From positions 124,001 to 188,000 of the forward strand of contig NZ_JABBWV010000001.1 in assembly GCF_012999535.1 (NCBI RefSeq): DNA of 64,000 nt, in the 5' to 3' direction. The position numbers and the translations under genes were made by a program. Below are positions 16,355 to 24,978 of this stretch, piece after piece. The notes under the pieces are model-generated. The model was not told the DNA's origin. It was given only the letters and a program-made list of their open reading frames with translations, and did not search any database. Every line of letters begins with the position of its first letter. The stretch's first letter is position 1. The stretch comes from Microbispora sp. H11081. GTDB taxonomy: Bacteria > Actinomycetota > Actinomycetes > Streptosporangiales > Streptosporangiaceae.

Positions 16355-17686
16355 ATGGCATCGCTCGGACCGGCCCGCCCGGAGACCGCCGAGTACTGGA
16401 ACCGCAAGACGGAGACCATGCCGCGCCGGGAACTGGAGCAGTGGCAGTGGCGCAAGCTGTCGAAGGCCCTGGACTACGCCAGGAGCAACTCACCCTTCTG
16501 GCGGGAGCGGCTGCCCGAGCGGATCGGCTCCCTTGAGGAGTACTTCGCGACGGTCCCGTTGCTGCACAAGTCGGAGCTGATCGCCGCGGAGGAGGCGGCC
16601 CCGCCGTACGGCGCCTGGCCGTCGACCGACCCCGTGCTCGGCATCCGGCACCACCAGACCAGCGGAACGAGCGGGAACCCGCCCGTCCGCACGTTCGACA
16701 CCCAACGCGACTGGACCTGGGGTGTGGACCTGTGGTGCACCGTGCTGCACGGCATGGGGGTGCGCCCCGGCCACCGGGGGATGGTCGCCTTCGGCTACGG
16801 CCTGTTCATCGGTTTCTGGGGCATGCACTACGGGCTCGAACGGATGGGCTGCCGCGTCGCGCCCTCCGGCGGGCTCGACTCCAAGGCGCGCGTCCGGCTG
16901 CTGGTGGACCAGCAGATCGAGGTGCTCGGCTGCACGCCCAGCTACGCCATGCGGCTGATCGAGACGGCCCGCGAGATGGGCGTCGACCTCGCCAGGGACG
17001 CCAACGTGCGCATCATCATGGCGGGCGGCGAGCCGCGGCCCGAGTCGACCACGCGGACGATATCCGAGGCGTTCGGCGCCCGGGTGTTCAACGCCGCGGG
17101 CACCACCGAGTTCGGCACCGTGTCGATGTTCGAGTGCCCCTGGCAGAACGGCGGCTGCCACATCATCGAGTCCGGGCTCATCGAGGAGGTGCTGGACCCC
17201 GAGACCCTGCGACCCGTGGGGTACGGCGAGGAGGGCGTCCGGGTGACGACCGGCCTCGGCCGCGAGGGCGTGCAGCTGTTCCGCCACTGGACCGACGACC
17301 TGGTGGTGAAGCGGCCCTGGCACGAGTGCGGCTGCGGCCGCACCTGGGACTGGTTCGATGGCGGCATCCTCGGGCGGCGCGACGACATGCGGAAGATCCG
17401 CGGCGTGTCCGTGACGCCGGTGATGATCGAGGACGTGCTGCGGGGCTTCCCCGAGGTGAGCGAGCACCAGGTGATCCTGCGTACCGTCCGCGGGCTCGAC
17501 ACGATCGTCGTGCGGGTGGAGTCGCACGACGTGGCGGGACTGGACGCGCCGGGCCTGTGCGAGCGCATCAGCAGGGCGGTGAAAGAGGAGATAGGCATCC
17601 GGCCCGAGGTCGAGACGGCCGAGCCGGGCAGCCTTCCCCGATTCGAACTGAAAGCGGCGAGGTTCCATGATGAACGCTCCAGGTGA
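16355..17686 (+). CDS. PaaK/coenzyme F390 synthetase-like adenylate-forming ligase 1
   Basis: A 443-aa adenylate-forming enzyme of the phenylacetate-CoA ligase family. The phosphate-binding loop is QTSGTSGNPP; the adenine region includes AAGTTEFGTVSMFECP, and a CGCG pair lies in WHECGCGRTWDWFDG near the hinge sequence GRRDDMRKIRGVSVTP. This family includes SgcD5 of C-1027, originally called a coenzyme F390 synthetase and assigned to benzoxazolinate activation. The ATG at 16355 follows GGGGAGG by 4 nt, with an in-frame TTG just before. It begins a four-gene operon with an SgcG-like enzyme and a second ligase, so an anthranilate- or benzoxazolinate-type acid is the probable substrate (inference). 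Confidence 0.85.
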   Translation: MASLGPARPETAEYWNRKTETMPRRELEQWQWRKLSKALDYARSNSPFWRERLPERIGSLEEYFATVPLLHKSELIAAEEAAPPYGAWPSTDPVLGIRHHQTSGTSGNPPVRTFDTQRDWTWGVDLWCTVLHGMGVRPGHRGMVAFGYGLFIGFWGMHYGLERMGCRVAPSGGLDSKARVRLLVDQQIEVLGCTPSYAMRLIETAREMGVDLARDANVRIIMAGGEPRPESTTRTISEAFGARVFNAAGTTEFGTVSMFECPWQNGGCHIIESGLIEEVLDPETLRPVGYGEEGVRVTTGLGREGVQLFRHWTDDLVVKRPWHECGCGRTWDWFDGGILGRRDDMRKIRGVSVTPVMIEDVLRGFPEVSEHQVILRTVRGLDTIVVRVESHDVAGLDAPGLCERISRAVKEEIGIRPEVETAEPGSLPRFELKAARFHDERSR

Positions 17687-17897
17687 GCTGTCCCCCAAGC
17701 AGGAGCGGCAGCTCCGCGAGTGCTACGCGACCCTGCACGAGCTGGCCGCTTCGTGCGACGTCCCGTCCGTCGCCGCCGCCGCGCGGGTGGCCGTGGCGGA
17801 GCTGCACGCGGCGCTCGACGGCCAGGCCCTCGACTTCGAGTTCTACTCGCACCGCTGGAGCGGCGAGCGGGAGACCTCGTTGCGGGAGGCGTCGTGA
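17667..17897 (+). CDS. Small protein of unknown function in the ligase operon
   Basis: A 76-aa acidic, helix-rich protein ([19 protein letters not shown]..., ending [11 protein letters not shown]). It overlaps the end of ligase 1 by 20 nt and the start of the iron-sulfur flavoprotein by 4 nt (GTGA), so it is translationally coupled on both sides, which argues that it is a real gene. No signal peptide, membrane segment or known motif is seen. I do not recognise the family. It may be an accessory or chaperone of the neighbouring ligase or oxidoreductase, but that is only context. Confidence 0.7.
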   Translation: MMNAPGELSPKQERQLRECYATLHELAASCDVPSVAAAARVAVAELHAALDGQALDFEFYSHRWSGERETSLREAS

Positions 17898-18568
17898 CCG
17901 CCCGGAGGAAGCGGATCGTCGCCATCAACGGCTCCGAGCGCGACGGCAACACGGTGGACGTCCTGCTGCACGCGGCCGAGGTCGCCGCCAAGCGCGGCGT
18001 CGACTTCGAGGCCGTCGACCTGCGGAACATCCGGATGGTGGCCTGCGGGCCTTGCGGCGACTGCAACGACCGCGTGGTCCGCTGCGTGCAGACCGACGAC
18101 GTCGCGGGTGTGGTGGACAAGATGAGCGCCGCCGACGGCATCATCTACGCCGCGCCCGTCCACGGCTTCGGCACCTGCAGCCTCATGCAGACGTTCCTGG
18201 AGCGTGCCGGGGTCGGCTACCTGCGCTTCGACCGGCCCCTGCGCAACAAGGTGGCCGGCGTGATCGCGCTCGCGCGCCGCTACAGCGCGGGCGAGGTGTG
18301 GGCGCAGCTCACCGCCAACGCGCTGCTCAACCGGATGATCGTGGTCGGCAGCGGGTTTCCCGCCACCGTGCACGCCCTGCACAAGGGCGACGCCGCGTAC
18401 GACGAGGAGGGCATGATCAACGTGACCCGGCTGGTCGACCGCATGATCGACATGATCGAGGTGCTGGACGAGTACCGCGAGCTGACCGGCAAGGAGGAGA
18501 TACTCCCGCTGCGGGAGCGCAGCGAGCGCGACGGCCTGAGCTGGGACGCCGCCAGGGAGCGGATGTGA
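17894..18568 (+). CDS. Iron-sulfur FMN oxidoreductase, ADIC dehydrogenase (SgcG-like)
   Basis: A 224-aa NADPH-dependent FMN reductase-fold flavoprotein. The N-terminal FMN phosphate loop is [13 protein letters not shown], and the compact cluster C51-x2-C54-x2-C57-x6-C64 ([14 protein letters not shown]) is the [4Fe-4S] ligand set of iron-sulfur flavoproteins. SgcG of C-1027 is of this type and oxidises 2-amino-2-deoxyisochorismate (ADIC) to 3-enolpyruvoylanthranilate on the way to benzoxazolinate. An ADIC synthase is present at 38.9-40.8 kb, completing the pair. The GTG start at 17894 overlaps the preceding stop; the stop overlaps the next start (GTGA). Confidence 0.88.
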   Translation: MTARRKRIVAINGSERDGNTVDVLLHAAEVAAKRGVDFEAVDLRNIRMVACGPCGDCNDRVVRCVQTDDVAGVVDKMSAADGIIYAAPVHGFGTCSLMQTFLERAGVGYLRFDRPLRNKVAGVIALARRYSAGEVWAQLTANALLNRMIVVGSGFPATVHALHKGDAAYDEEGMINVTRLVDRMIDMIEVLDEYRELTGKEEILPLRERSERDGLSWDAARERM

Positions 18569-20034
18569 GCGCGGTCGCGGTCGCGGCCCGGCCGGTGGTC
18601 AACGCCGTCGCGGCCGAGCCGGCCGGCCCGCCCGCGCTGCGCGAGTTCTGGGAGGAGTACCGGCGCACGCTGCGCGCCTTCCACGACGGCCGGATGTCGG
18701 AGGCGGACTGGGACCGATGGTACGGCGAGCGGCTGACCGCCGTGCTGCGGCACGTGACCTCGCGCTCGCCGTTCTACCGCCGCCACCTGGCCGGGGTGGA
18801 CGTCGAGCGGGTCACCCCTGCCACCCTGTCCACGCTGCCCTTCACCACCAAGGACGACCTGCGCCGCGAGATGTACGACGTGCTGTCGGGCAGCCCGGCG
18901 GAGGCGGCCATCTTCTACGAGACGACGGGCACGACCGGCGCGTCGACGCCCTGCCCGCGCGGGGCGAAGGACATCCTGACCAGCAACTCGGCGGTCGAGG
19001 AGTCCTGGCGGCGGCTGTTCAGGGCCAGGTTCGGCGACCGGATGCCGGTGGTCGGCCTGATGGGCCCTTCCGAGCTGTACGCGTTCGGCGACGTGTTCAC
19101 CGCGGTCACCGGAGCGCTCGGCGCGTGCCACGTGAAGATCTGGCCGGAGTCGCCGCGGGTCGGCTACCGCAAGGCGCTGCGCCTGATCGAGGAGCTGGGG
19201 ATCGAGGTCCTGGTCTGCGCGCCGGCGATGTGCCTCAGCCTGGCGAAGGCGGCCCTGCACTACGGCTACGACCCGGCCCGGCTGCCCGTCTCCCTGTTCC
19301 TGGTGCTCGGCGAGGTCTGCACCCCCGCCTTCGCCGCCAACGTCTCCTCGCTCTGGCCGGACGCGATCGTGCGCCCCGCGTTGTACGGCTCGCAGGAGGC
19401 GCTGTGCATCGCGACGGGAGCGATCACCGGCGACCTGCACCTGTCGAAGCTGAACTACCTGGTGGAGCTCGTCGACCCCGACACCGGAGCCGTCCTCGGC
19501 GACGAGGGGGAGGGGGAGCTGGTGCTGACGATGCTGGTCGACGGCATCAAGCCGCTGATCCGCTACCGCACCGGCGACCTCGTGCGGATCACTCCGGCGC
19601 CGGACGGCGCGCCCCTGCCGGGGCCCGTCGTCGAGGTCGTCGGCCGCGCCGCGGACCGGATCCACCTGGGCACCGCGGTGCTCCAGCCGGCCGAGCTGGA
19701 GACCGCCGTGCTGACCGGCGTGCGCGGCTGCCTCGGCTACCAGATCGTCATCGACGGCGACGCCGAGAGCGGTGACAGGGTGACCGTACGCATGGACCTC
19801 CTGCCCGAGGTCGGCGGCGACCCGCGCGCCATCGGCGCGGGCGTGGCCGAGCGGCTGCGCCGGATCGCCGGCGTGGACGCGGACATCACCGTCGAGGCCG
19901 AGCTCGACCCGGTGACCAACACCGGGGCCTTCGTGAGCTGGAAGGCCGCGCGGATCCAGGACAACAGGTCCGCGCCCGACCACGCGGCCCTGGTCGCCCG
20001 CGAGGTCGCGCACCGCTACGCGATCACGACCTGA
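18565..20034 (+). CDS. PaaK/coenzyme F390 synthetase-like adenylate-forming ligase 2
   Basis: A 489-aa second member of the phenylacetate-CoA ligase family, only distantly similar to ligase 1. It has [18 protein letters not shown], the phosphate-binding loop [14 protein letters not shown], the adenine motif [15 protein letters not shown] and the hinge region [13 protein letters not shown], then [20 protein letters not shown]. The GTG at 18565 overlaps the flavoprotein stop and has GGGAG upstream. Having two ligases around one ADIC dehydrogenase suggests either successive activation of the aromatic acid (for ring closure and for attachment) or two different acids; sequence does not decide. Confidence 0.85.
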   Translation: MSAVAVAARPVVNAVAAEPAGPPALREFWEEYRRTLRAFHDGRMSEADWDRWYGERLTAVLRHVTSRSPFYRRHLAGVDVERVTPATLSTLPFTTKDDLRREMYDVLSGSPAEAAIFYETTGTTGASTPCPRGAKDILTSNSAVEESWRRLFRARFGDRMPVVGLMGPSELYAFGDVFTAVTGALGACHVKIWPESPRVGYRKALRLIEELGIEVLVCAPAMCLSLAKAALHYGYDPARLPVSLFLVLGEVCTPAFAANVSSLWPDAIVRPALYGSQEALCIATGAITGDLHLSKLNYLVELVDPDTGAVLGDEGEGELVLTMLVDGIKPLIRYRTGDLVRITPAPDGAPLPGPVVEVVGRAADRIHLGTAVLQPAELETAVLTGVRGCLGYQIVIDGDAESGDRVTVRMDLLPEVGGDPRAIGAGVAERLRRIAGVDADITVEAELDPVTNTGAFVSWKAARIQDNRSAPDHAALVAREVAHRYAITT

Positions 20035-20046
20035 GGGAGGGGGAAC

Positions 20047-20076
20047 CGGCCGGCGCGCCGCCCCGCGCGCCGGCCG
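20047..20076 (+). terminator. Terminator of the ligase operon
   Basis: 12-bp GC stem (CGGCCGGCGCGC and its complement) with a 6-nt loop, 13 nt after the stop. From here to the next terminator are two copies of GGGTGTCTTC(C/G)AGGTCGTC and no gene. Confidence 0.7.
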
Positions 20077-20182
20077 CCCGTCCTCCCGCGCCCGTCGCCC
20101 TGTCATCGAGTGTCATCGCGGTCGTCGCGTGGGTGTCTTCCAGGTCGTCGCCGCGGGTGTCTTCGAGGTCGTCACGGGACGC

Positions 20183-20230
20183 GTGAACGCCGCCCGGCCG
20201 CGCTCGCTCGCGGGGCCGGGCGGCGTTCAC
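20183..20230 (-). terminator. Terminator of the DUF1801 gene
   Basis: Perfect 17-bp stem (GTGAACGCCGCCCGGCC and its complement) 24 nt beyond the leftward stop codon. Confidence 0.85.
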
Positions 20231-20253
20231 GGACGCTCGCCGGTAGGGCTTCG

Positions 20254-20607
20254 TCAGTTGGCCGAGTCGACCTTGATCGCCTGCGCGATGTAGTCGCGCA
20301 GCGCCTCACGGTTGATCTGGTCCGGCTTCTTGATCTTGACGTGGCGCGTCTGCTTGCCCACGCCCGCCAGCAGGCCGTGCGCGTCCTCGAACTCCGCGCC
20401 CCGCTCGAAGGCGAAGGTGATGTGGGTCTTGCTGCTGCTGATGATCGCCAGGATCTTCTTCTGCTGCCAGGCCGGCGAGCCGAACTTGATGACCTCCGCC
20501 GCGTCCGGAGCGCACTCCGCCATCAGCTCGCGCAGAGCGGTGACGATCTCCTGCTGCTCGGGCGTGAGCCTGTTCTTCATGTACTCGTCCACGTCCGGGT
20601 TGCCCAT
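20254..20607 (-). CDS. DUF1801 (YdhG-like) domain protein
   Basis: A 117-aa protein with the DUF1801 layout: DEYMKNRLTPEQQEIVTALR, IKFGSPAWQQKKILAII, HITFAFERGAEFED and RHVKIKKPDQINREALRDYI. These small proteins are common in actinomycetes and have no established reaction. The ATG at 20607 has GGAGGT at 6 nt. It has its own terminator and a 92-nt gap to the upstream oxidase, and no 16-bp element. Its role in the cluster is unclear and it may be unrelated. Confidence 0.82.
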   Translation of the reverse strand: MGNPDVDEYMKNRLTPEQQEIVTALRELMAECAPDAAEVIKFGSPAWQQKKILAIISSSKTHITFAFERGAEFEDAHGLLAGVGKQTRHVKIKKPDQINREALRDYIAQAIKVDSAN

Positions 20608-20699
20608 CCGGGGGACCTCCTTCGGAATCGTCCGCGCCGGGCTTGCGGCCCCGGCGTAGTGGTCATCTTCGCAATCCCGTCCCGCGCGCGGTGCGCGTT

Positions 20700-22082
20700 T
20701 CACAGACGGGAGGCATTCGGGGTGACGTCGCCGCGGAACAGCCCGTCCGGGTCGACGCGCTCGCGCACCCGGTCGGCCGCGGCGATCTGCTCAGGGCCGA
20801 GGTGGCCCTGCGGCTGCTCCACGTTCTCCACGAACGAGGGCGCGGTCCGCCCGGTGTCCCACGGGCTCAGCGCGGCGCGTACGGCCGCGCAGTGCTCCTC
20901 GACGGCCGCCAGGCTCGCGGCGTCCTCGACGACGCCCGCGCCTGAGTAGGCGTACGCCGCGTCGAGGTGGCTGAGCGCGCCGCCTCTTGGGTCGGGCACC
21001 GCGTACGCGCCGCCGAGCTGGCGCAGCCCGGCCGTCACCAGCGGCGAGCCGGACCCCTCACCGAGCAGCCGGAGGAACTCCGCGGCGCCCTCGTCGCCGA
21101 ACTCGCGCAGCAGCATGTGGTCGCCGGCGATGGCGATGGGCTCGTCGGGCTCCATGTGCGCCTCGAGCACGGCGGCGGGCACGGTCTCCTCCCAGGAGTC
21201 CACGACCGGGTCGGCCACCGCACGCAGCGGGGCGAGCAGGCTCTCCGCCTGCCGCCGCGCGAGGGTCAGGTCGTCGCCCGTGGTGCAGAGTATGGCGCCG
21301 TCCACGGTCACCACCGGACCCGAGCTCAGCGCGCGCGGGATCTCCGGCAGCGGCGGCAGGTTCATCACCCGCAGCGACGTCGTCACCTCCCAGGGGGCGT
21401 CGACCGTCCACCGCCGCCACTCGGCCAGCAGCCTGGGCGCGTGCGCGGCGGGCCAGAAGGACGCGCCGGTGATCACCCGGGTCGCCGGGAACAGGTCGAT
21501 CTCGATGGCGGTGACGACGCCGAAGCCGCCCCCGCCGCCGCGCAGCGCCCACAGCAGCTCGGGGTCGGACGTCGCGTCCGCCCTGCGCAGTTCGCCGTCG
21601 GCGGTGACCAACTCGACCGCGCGCACGCTGTTGGCGGCGAGCCCGTGCAGCCGGCCGTAGAAGCTCAGCCCGCCCCGCAGCAGATAGCCGACCACGCCGA
21701 CGGTCGGGGCCGAGCCGTGCGGCGCGGCCAGCCCGTGGGCGGCGGCGGCCTCGACCACCTCGGCCCAGCGCGTGCCGGCCGGGACGCGCGCGACGCGGCG
21801 GTGGGAGTCGATCTCCACACCGCCCTTCAGCTCGGTGCGGATGAGCAGTGCGTTCTCCACGGGACGGCCCGCGGGGGCGGCGTGCCCCGTCGTGTGCACG
21901 CGCACCGGCAGCCGCCGCTCCTTCGCGTACCGGATGGCGGCCCGGACCTCGTCGACCGTGCGGGCGGTCGTCGCGGCCACCGGCCGCACCCGCCCGGCGA
22001 GGTTGAAGATGTGCGTGGCGGCCTCGAACGCCGCCTCTCCCGGCAGTGCGATGCTCACGCCCTGCTCGCCGACCATCGTCAT
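20700..22082 (-). CDS. FAD-linked oxidase (berberine-bridge/PCMH type)
   Basis: A 460-aa PCMH-fold flavoprotein. The FAD-binding domain runs about residues 35-210: VRVHTTGHAAP holds the histidine used for covalent FAD attachment, but the second attachment site, normally a cysteine, is alanine (GSAPTVGVVGYLLRGG), so attachment should be single. FSF- and C-terminal motifs include ALRGGGGGFGVVTA and the short BBE-like end RVRERVDPDGLF. Such oxidases dehydrogenate alcohols or amines or oxidise aromatics; the substrate here is unknown. The 16-bp element lies 88 nt upstream, so it is a regulated member of the cluster. Start ATG at 22082. Confidence 0.85.
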   Translation of the reverse strand: MTMVGEQGVSIALPGEAAFEAATHIFNLAGRVRPVAATTARTVDEVRAAIRYAKERRLPVRVHTTGHAAPAGRPVENALLIRTELKGGVEIDSHRRVARVPAGTRWAEVVEAAAAHGLAAPHGSAPTVGVVGYLLRGGLSFYGRLHGLAANSVRAVELVTADGELRRADATSDPELLWALRGGGGGFGVVTAIEIDLFPATRVITGASFWPAAHAPRLLAEWRRWTVDAPWEVTTSLRVMNLPPLPEIPRALSSGPVVTVDGAILCTTGDDLTLARRQAESLLAPLRAVADPVVDSWEETVPAAVLEAHMEPDEPIAIAGDHMLLREFGDEGAAEFLRLLGEGSGSPLVTAGLRQLGGAYAVPDPRGGALSHLDAAYAYSGAGVVEDAASLAAVEEHCAAVRAALSPWDTGRTAPSFVENVEQPQGHLGPEQIAAADRVRERVDPDGLFRGDVTPNASRL

Positions 22083-22169
22083 GACTGGCGTGCCCTCCAG
22101 CTCAGCGGTGCCAGGCGGACGGCCTGGCGTTCGGCCGTTTCCCAGGCTCGCACGCCGGTCGCGGGCCCC

Positions 22170-22185
22170 GCGTCTCCCAGCGTGC
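22170..22185 (-). promoter_or_regulatory. 16-bp cluster promoter element, site 7 (FAD-linked oxidase)
   Basis: Reads GCACGCTGGGAGACGC towards the oxidase; the -10-like hexamer 20 nt on is GAGCCT (22144-22149), the weakest of the set. Confidence 0.65.
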
Positions 22186-22223
22186 GCAGATGCGCGGCCC
22201 CGCCGCCGGGTCCAGGCGCCCCC

Positions 22224-22239
22224 GCACTCTGGGAGATGT
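22224..22239 (+). promoter_or_regulatory. 16-bp cluster promoter element, site 8 (methyltransferase operon)
   Basis: GCACTCTGGGAGATGT, 19 nt, GACGAT (22259-22264), facing the methyltransferase that starts at 22343. Together with site 7 it makes a back-to-back promoter pair. Confidence 0.75.
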
Positions 22240-22342
22240 GACCGCGCCGCCCGGCACGGACGATGGCGTCGACGCGTTGTGTCCGGCAGTCGTCAGAACC
22301 CGTCCGCCCAGATGAGCGCGGCACGATGGGAGCGGCATCTCC

Positions 22343-23227
22343 ATGGCTTTCGAAGTGGGTTCAGAAGCCGTCGATACGGCAGAGATCGGCAGGCACTACG
22401 ACGAGCGCTCGCCCATCGGCGACGTGCTGCGCGACGGCCAGATCCACATGTGGTACTGGTACGACGACGAGGACGACACCCCGCTGGCGGAGGCGATCCA
22501 CCGGCTCGGCCGCAAGGTGACCGACACCCTGGGCCTGCGGCCGGGTGAGCACCTGCTGGACGCGGGCTGCGGGCCGGGCGCCACGGCCGTCTTCCTCGCC
22601 AGGACCTACGGCGTGCGGGTCACCGGTGTCACGGTGAGCCGCTTCGAGATAGACACCGCCAGGGAGCGGGTGAGCGCCGCCGGCGTCGGCGACCTGGTGC
22701 GCGTCGAGTACGGCGACTACGCGGCCCTGCCCTACCCGGACGCCTCCTTCGACGCCGTGCTGGCCCTCGAGTCGCTGCAGAACGCGGCCGACCTCGACGT
22801 CGTGCTCAGGGAGCTGCACCGGGTGCTGCGGCCGGGCGGGCGCCTCACGCTCTCCGACTTCAGCCTGGAGTCGTCCGCCGAGCCCGCACGGGTGGCGAAG
22901 TTCATGGACACCCTCAAGCTGCGCGAGCTGCCCACCACGCAGGGCTGGCTCGACCGCGTGCGGGCCGCGGGGTTCTCGGTGGAGGAGCACACCCAGTGCG
23001 GCCCGCGCGTGTTCGGCAGGAAGTCGAAGTACATCAGGGCCGCCATGGCCCGGCGGGACGAGGTCGCCGGGAGGTTCGGCGAGGAGGCCGTGACCCGGTT
23101 CTCGCAGAACCACCTCGGCTTCTTCGCCCCCCGGCCGGACCAGATCGGCTACGTGATCGTCTCCGCGCGCAAGGTGCGGCACGACCAATCCCCCCGCGAG
23201 ATCCCCCGCGAAAGGACGCGCACATGA
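22343..23227 (+). CDS. SAM-dependent O-methyltransferase
   Basis: A 294-aa class I methyltransferase: IGRHYDERSPIGDVLRDG, then the SAM motif LLDAGCGPGATAVFLA, YGDYAALPYPDASFDAV and VLRELHRVLRPGGRLTLSDF. The N-terminal lead resembles the small-molecule O-methyltransferases of antibiotic pathways (rifamycin and erythromycin types). C-1027 and related clusters O-methylate the benzoxazolinate and the tyrosine-derived ring; either could be the target here. The start at ATG 22343 has GGGAG at 12 nt, a slightly long spacing. Its stop overlaps the next start (ATGA). Confidence 0.82.
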   Translation: MAFEVGSEAVDTAEIGRHYDERSPIGDVLRDGQIHMWYWYDDEDDTPLAEAIHRLGRKVTDTLGLRPGEHLLDAGCGPGATAVFLARTYGVRVTGVTVSRFEIDTARERVSAAGVGDLVRVEYGDYAALPYPDASFDAVLALESLQNAADLDVVLRELHRVLRPGGRLTLSDFSLESSAEPARVAKFMDTLKLRELPTTQGWLDRVRAAGFSVEEHTQCGPRVFGRKSKYIRAAMARRDEVAGRFGEEAVTRFSQNHLGFFAPRPDQIGYVIVSARKVRHDQSPREIPRERTRT

Positions 23228-24756
23228 CCACATCCCTTGTCCAGCCGGCCGTCGCCGACCTCCTGCACGCGTTCGCCGACGCCCCGCCGGAGCGCAGGGA
23301 CGAGGAGTTCCGGCGCCTGGTCGACGCGCTGTGGGACGACGGCGCCGTGAAGGACCTCGCCCTGCCCGCCGTGCCGCTGCTGGTGGAGACGCTGGAGCGG
23401 GTCGGCGAGGAGGGCGGCGCCTACCTCGCCCTCCTGCTCGGCATGCTGGCGGAGGCCGACGACCCCACGGGCGGCGAGGTCGCCGCCGCCGTACGGCAGG
23501 GCATCGACGGCTATCTGGAGCTGTGGGCCGGCAGCGCGAACGGGCAGCCGCTCTCTCTTGCGCTGGCCTACCTGGTGGGGCACTTCCCCGAGGACCGGGA
23601 CCGCATCCTGGCCGTGGCGGGGGACCGGGGGCTCGACGAGTACGACCTGTCCAAGCTCGACCGCGCCCTGCAGCGGCTGGACCCGGAGAACCCGGTGCTG
23701 GGGCGGGTCTTCCCCTCGCCCGCCGTGTGGGCGCTGATGGACGAGGCCGAGCGGGACTTCGACAACTCCTGGATCAAGCGGATGCCGCCCGAGCAGATCC
23801 AGCTGAACTGGGACAAGGACACGCAGAGCGTGCTGGGCAACCTCGGCGCCATGGCGTTCTGGGCGGCCGGCAACGGCGCGCCCACGCCCGTCGAGGTCGG
23901 GACCGTGCCGCCCCGCGACACCCTCCAGCCCCCGCCGGAGGCCGGCGCGGAGCTGTTCGCGCGGCACGCCGCCGCGTTCCGCTGCCCGCACTGCCGGGGC
24001 GCGCTGAACTTCGAGGGCGACGAGGTGCGCTGCGCCGGCTGCTCCGCGGCGTACCCGATCGCGAGCGGCATCCTCAACCTCACGGAGGACGCCGAGCGCA
24101 ACGCGGGCGACTTCCTCTACAAGCTGGCCGAGGTGCCGAGCATGGGCCACTTCTACGAGGCCTACGCGCGGCCGAACTTCCTGCGGCTGGCCGGCTCCAA
24201 CTGGGGCGCCGCGGTGACGCCCGCCGACGAGGACGCGTACATCGCCGAGCACGTGCGCCCGGTGGACGGGCCGGTGCTCGACCTGGCCGCCGGCGCGGGC
24301 CGGTGGACGGAGACGCTGATGAACGCGGTGGGCGCCGACCGGCTCATCGCGCTGGACATGTACCCGCCGATGCTGACCGCGCTGCGCAGGAGGCTGCCGC
24401 AGGTGCCGGCCGTGATGGCGAACGCCCGCAGCCTGCCGTTCGGCGACGCGACGCTCGGCGCGGTGATGTGCTGGAACGCCCTGCAGGCGTTCCCCGAGGA
24501 CGCGGCCGAGGCGATCGCGGACGTGGGCCGCTGCCTGCGTCCCGGCGGCACGTTCACGTTCCTGACGTTCCGTACGCCGTCCGACCCTCTCGCCCGCTAC
24601 TTCCAGTCCCGCCACGTCTTCCCCGGGCACCAGGGCGGGCTGGAGTTGTTCGACCTCGACGACATCAAGGCGTGGCTCGCCGCCGCGGGCCTGACGATCC
24701 GGGACGAGCGCGGCCCCGGCACCTTCGTCATCATCACGGCCGAGCGGCCCCGATGA
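23224..24756 (+). CDS. Helical-repeat / zinc-ribbon / methyltransferase fusion protein
   Basis: A 510-aa protein with an unusual layout. Residues 1 to about 230 are all-helical with HEAT-like spacing (VKDLALPAVPLLVETLERV, GAYLALLLGMLAEADDP, LSLALAYLVGHFPEDRD). Residues 254-273 form a four-cysteine zinc ribbon (CPHC and CAGC). The rest is a class I methyltransferase with VLDLAAGAGRWTE near 354 and DVGRCLRPGGTFTFLTF. The C-terminal half resembles zinc-ribbon methyltransferases such as the rRNA/demethylmenaquinone type; the helical half I cannot assign. It is translationally coupled to the preceding O-methyltransferase. It may act on a carrier- or protein-bound substrate, using the helical part for docking (inference). 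Confidence 0.78.
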   Translation: MTTSLVQPAVADLLHAFADAPPERRDEEFRRLVDALWDDGAVKDLALPAVPLLVETLERVGEEGGAYLALLLGMLAEADDPTGGEVAAAVRQGIDGYLELWAGSANGQPLSLALAYLVGHFPEDRDRILAVAGDRGLDEYDLSKLDRALQRLDPENPVLGRVFPSPAVWALMDEAERDFDNSWIKRMPPEQIQLNWDKDTQSVLGNLGAMAFWAAGNGAPTPVEVGTVPPRDTLQPPPEAGAELFARHAAAFRCPHCRGALNFEGDEVRCAGCSAAYPIASGILNLTEDAERNAGDFLYKLAEVPSMGHFYEAYARPNFLRLAGSNWGAAVTPADEDAYIAEHVRPVDGPVLDLAAGAGRWTETLMNAVGADRLIALDMYPPMLTALRRRLPQVPAVMANARSLPFGDATLGAVMCWNALQAFPEDAAEAIADVGRCLRPGGTFTFLTFRTPSDPLARYFQSRHVFPGHQGGLELFDLDDIKAWLAAAGLTIRDERGPGTFVIITAERPR

Positions 24757-24927
24757 GAAAGCCACGGAGCGCGCACCCGCGCGGGTGAGCGGGCGTACGT
24801 CAGGGCCGGTCCGGGCATCCGGGCCGGCCCTTCCGCGTAGGCGGTGCGGTGCGCTCACCGGTGTATGGGCCTCTCCGCCCTTGTCCGCGTGTCTCCGCGC
24901 TTGTCCGCCCTTGTCCGCGCACAGGAG

Positions 24928-24964
24928 AAGGGCCGCCGCCCCCTGGTGGGGGACGGCGGCCCTT
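24928..24964 (-). terminator. Terminator between converging methyltransferase and solute-binding genes
   Basis: Perfect 11-bp stem AAGGGCCGCCG / CGGCGGCCCTT. A second stem, AGGGCCGG / CCGGCCCT (about 24801-24831), follows the methyltransferase. Between them are repeats of TTGTCCGC (24881, 24901, 24911). Confidence 0.75.
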
Positions 24965-24978
24965 GCGCGCCGCGGGGC

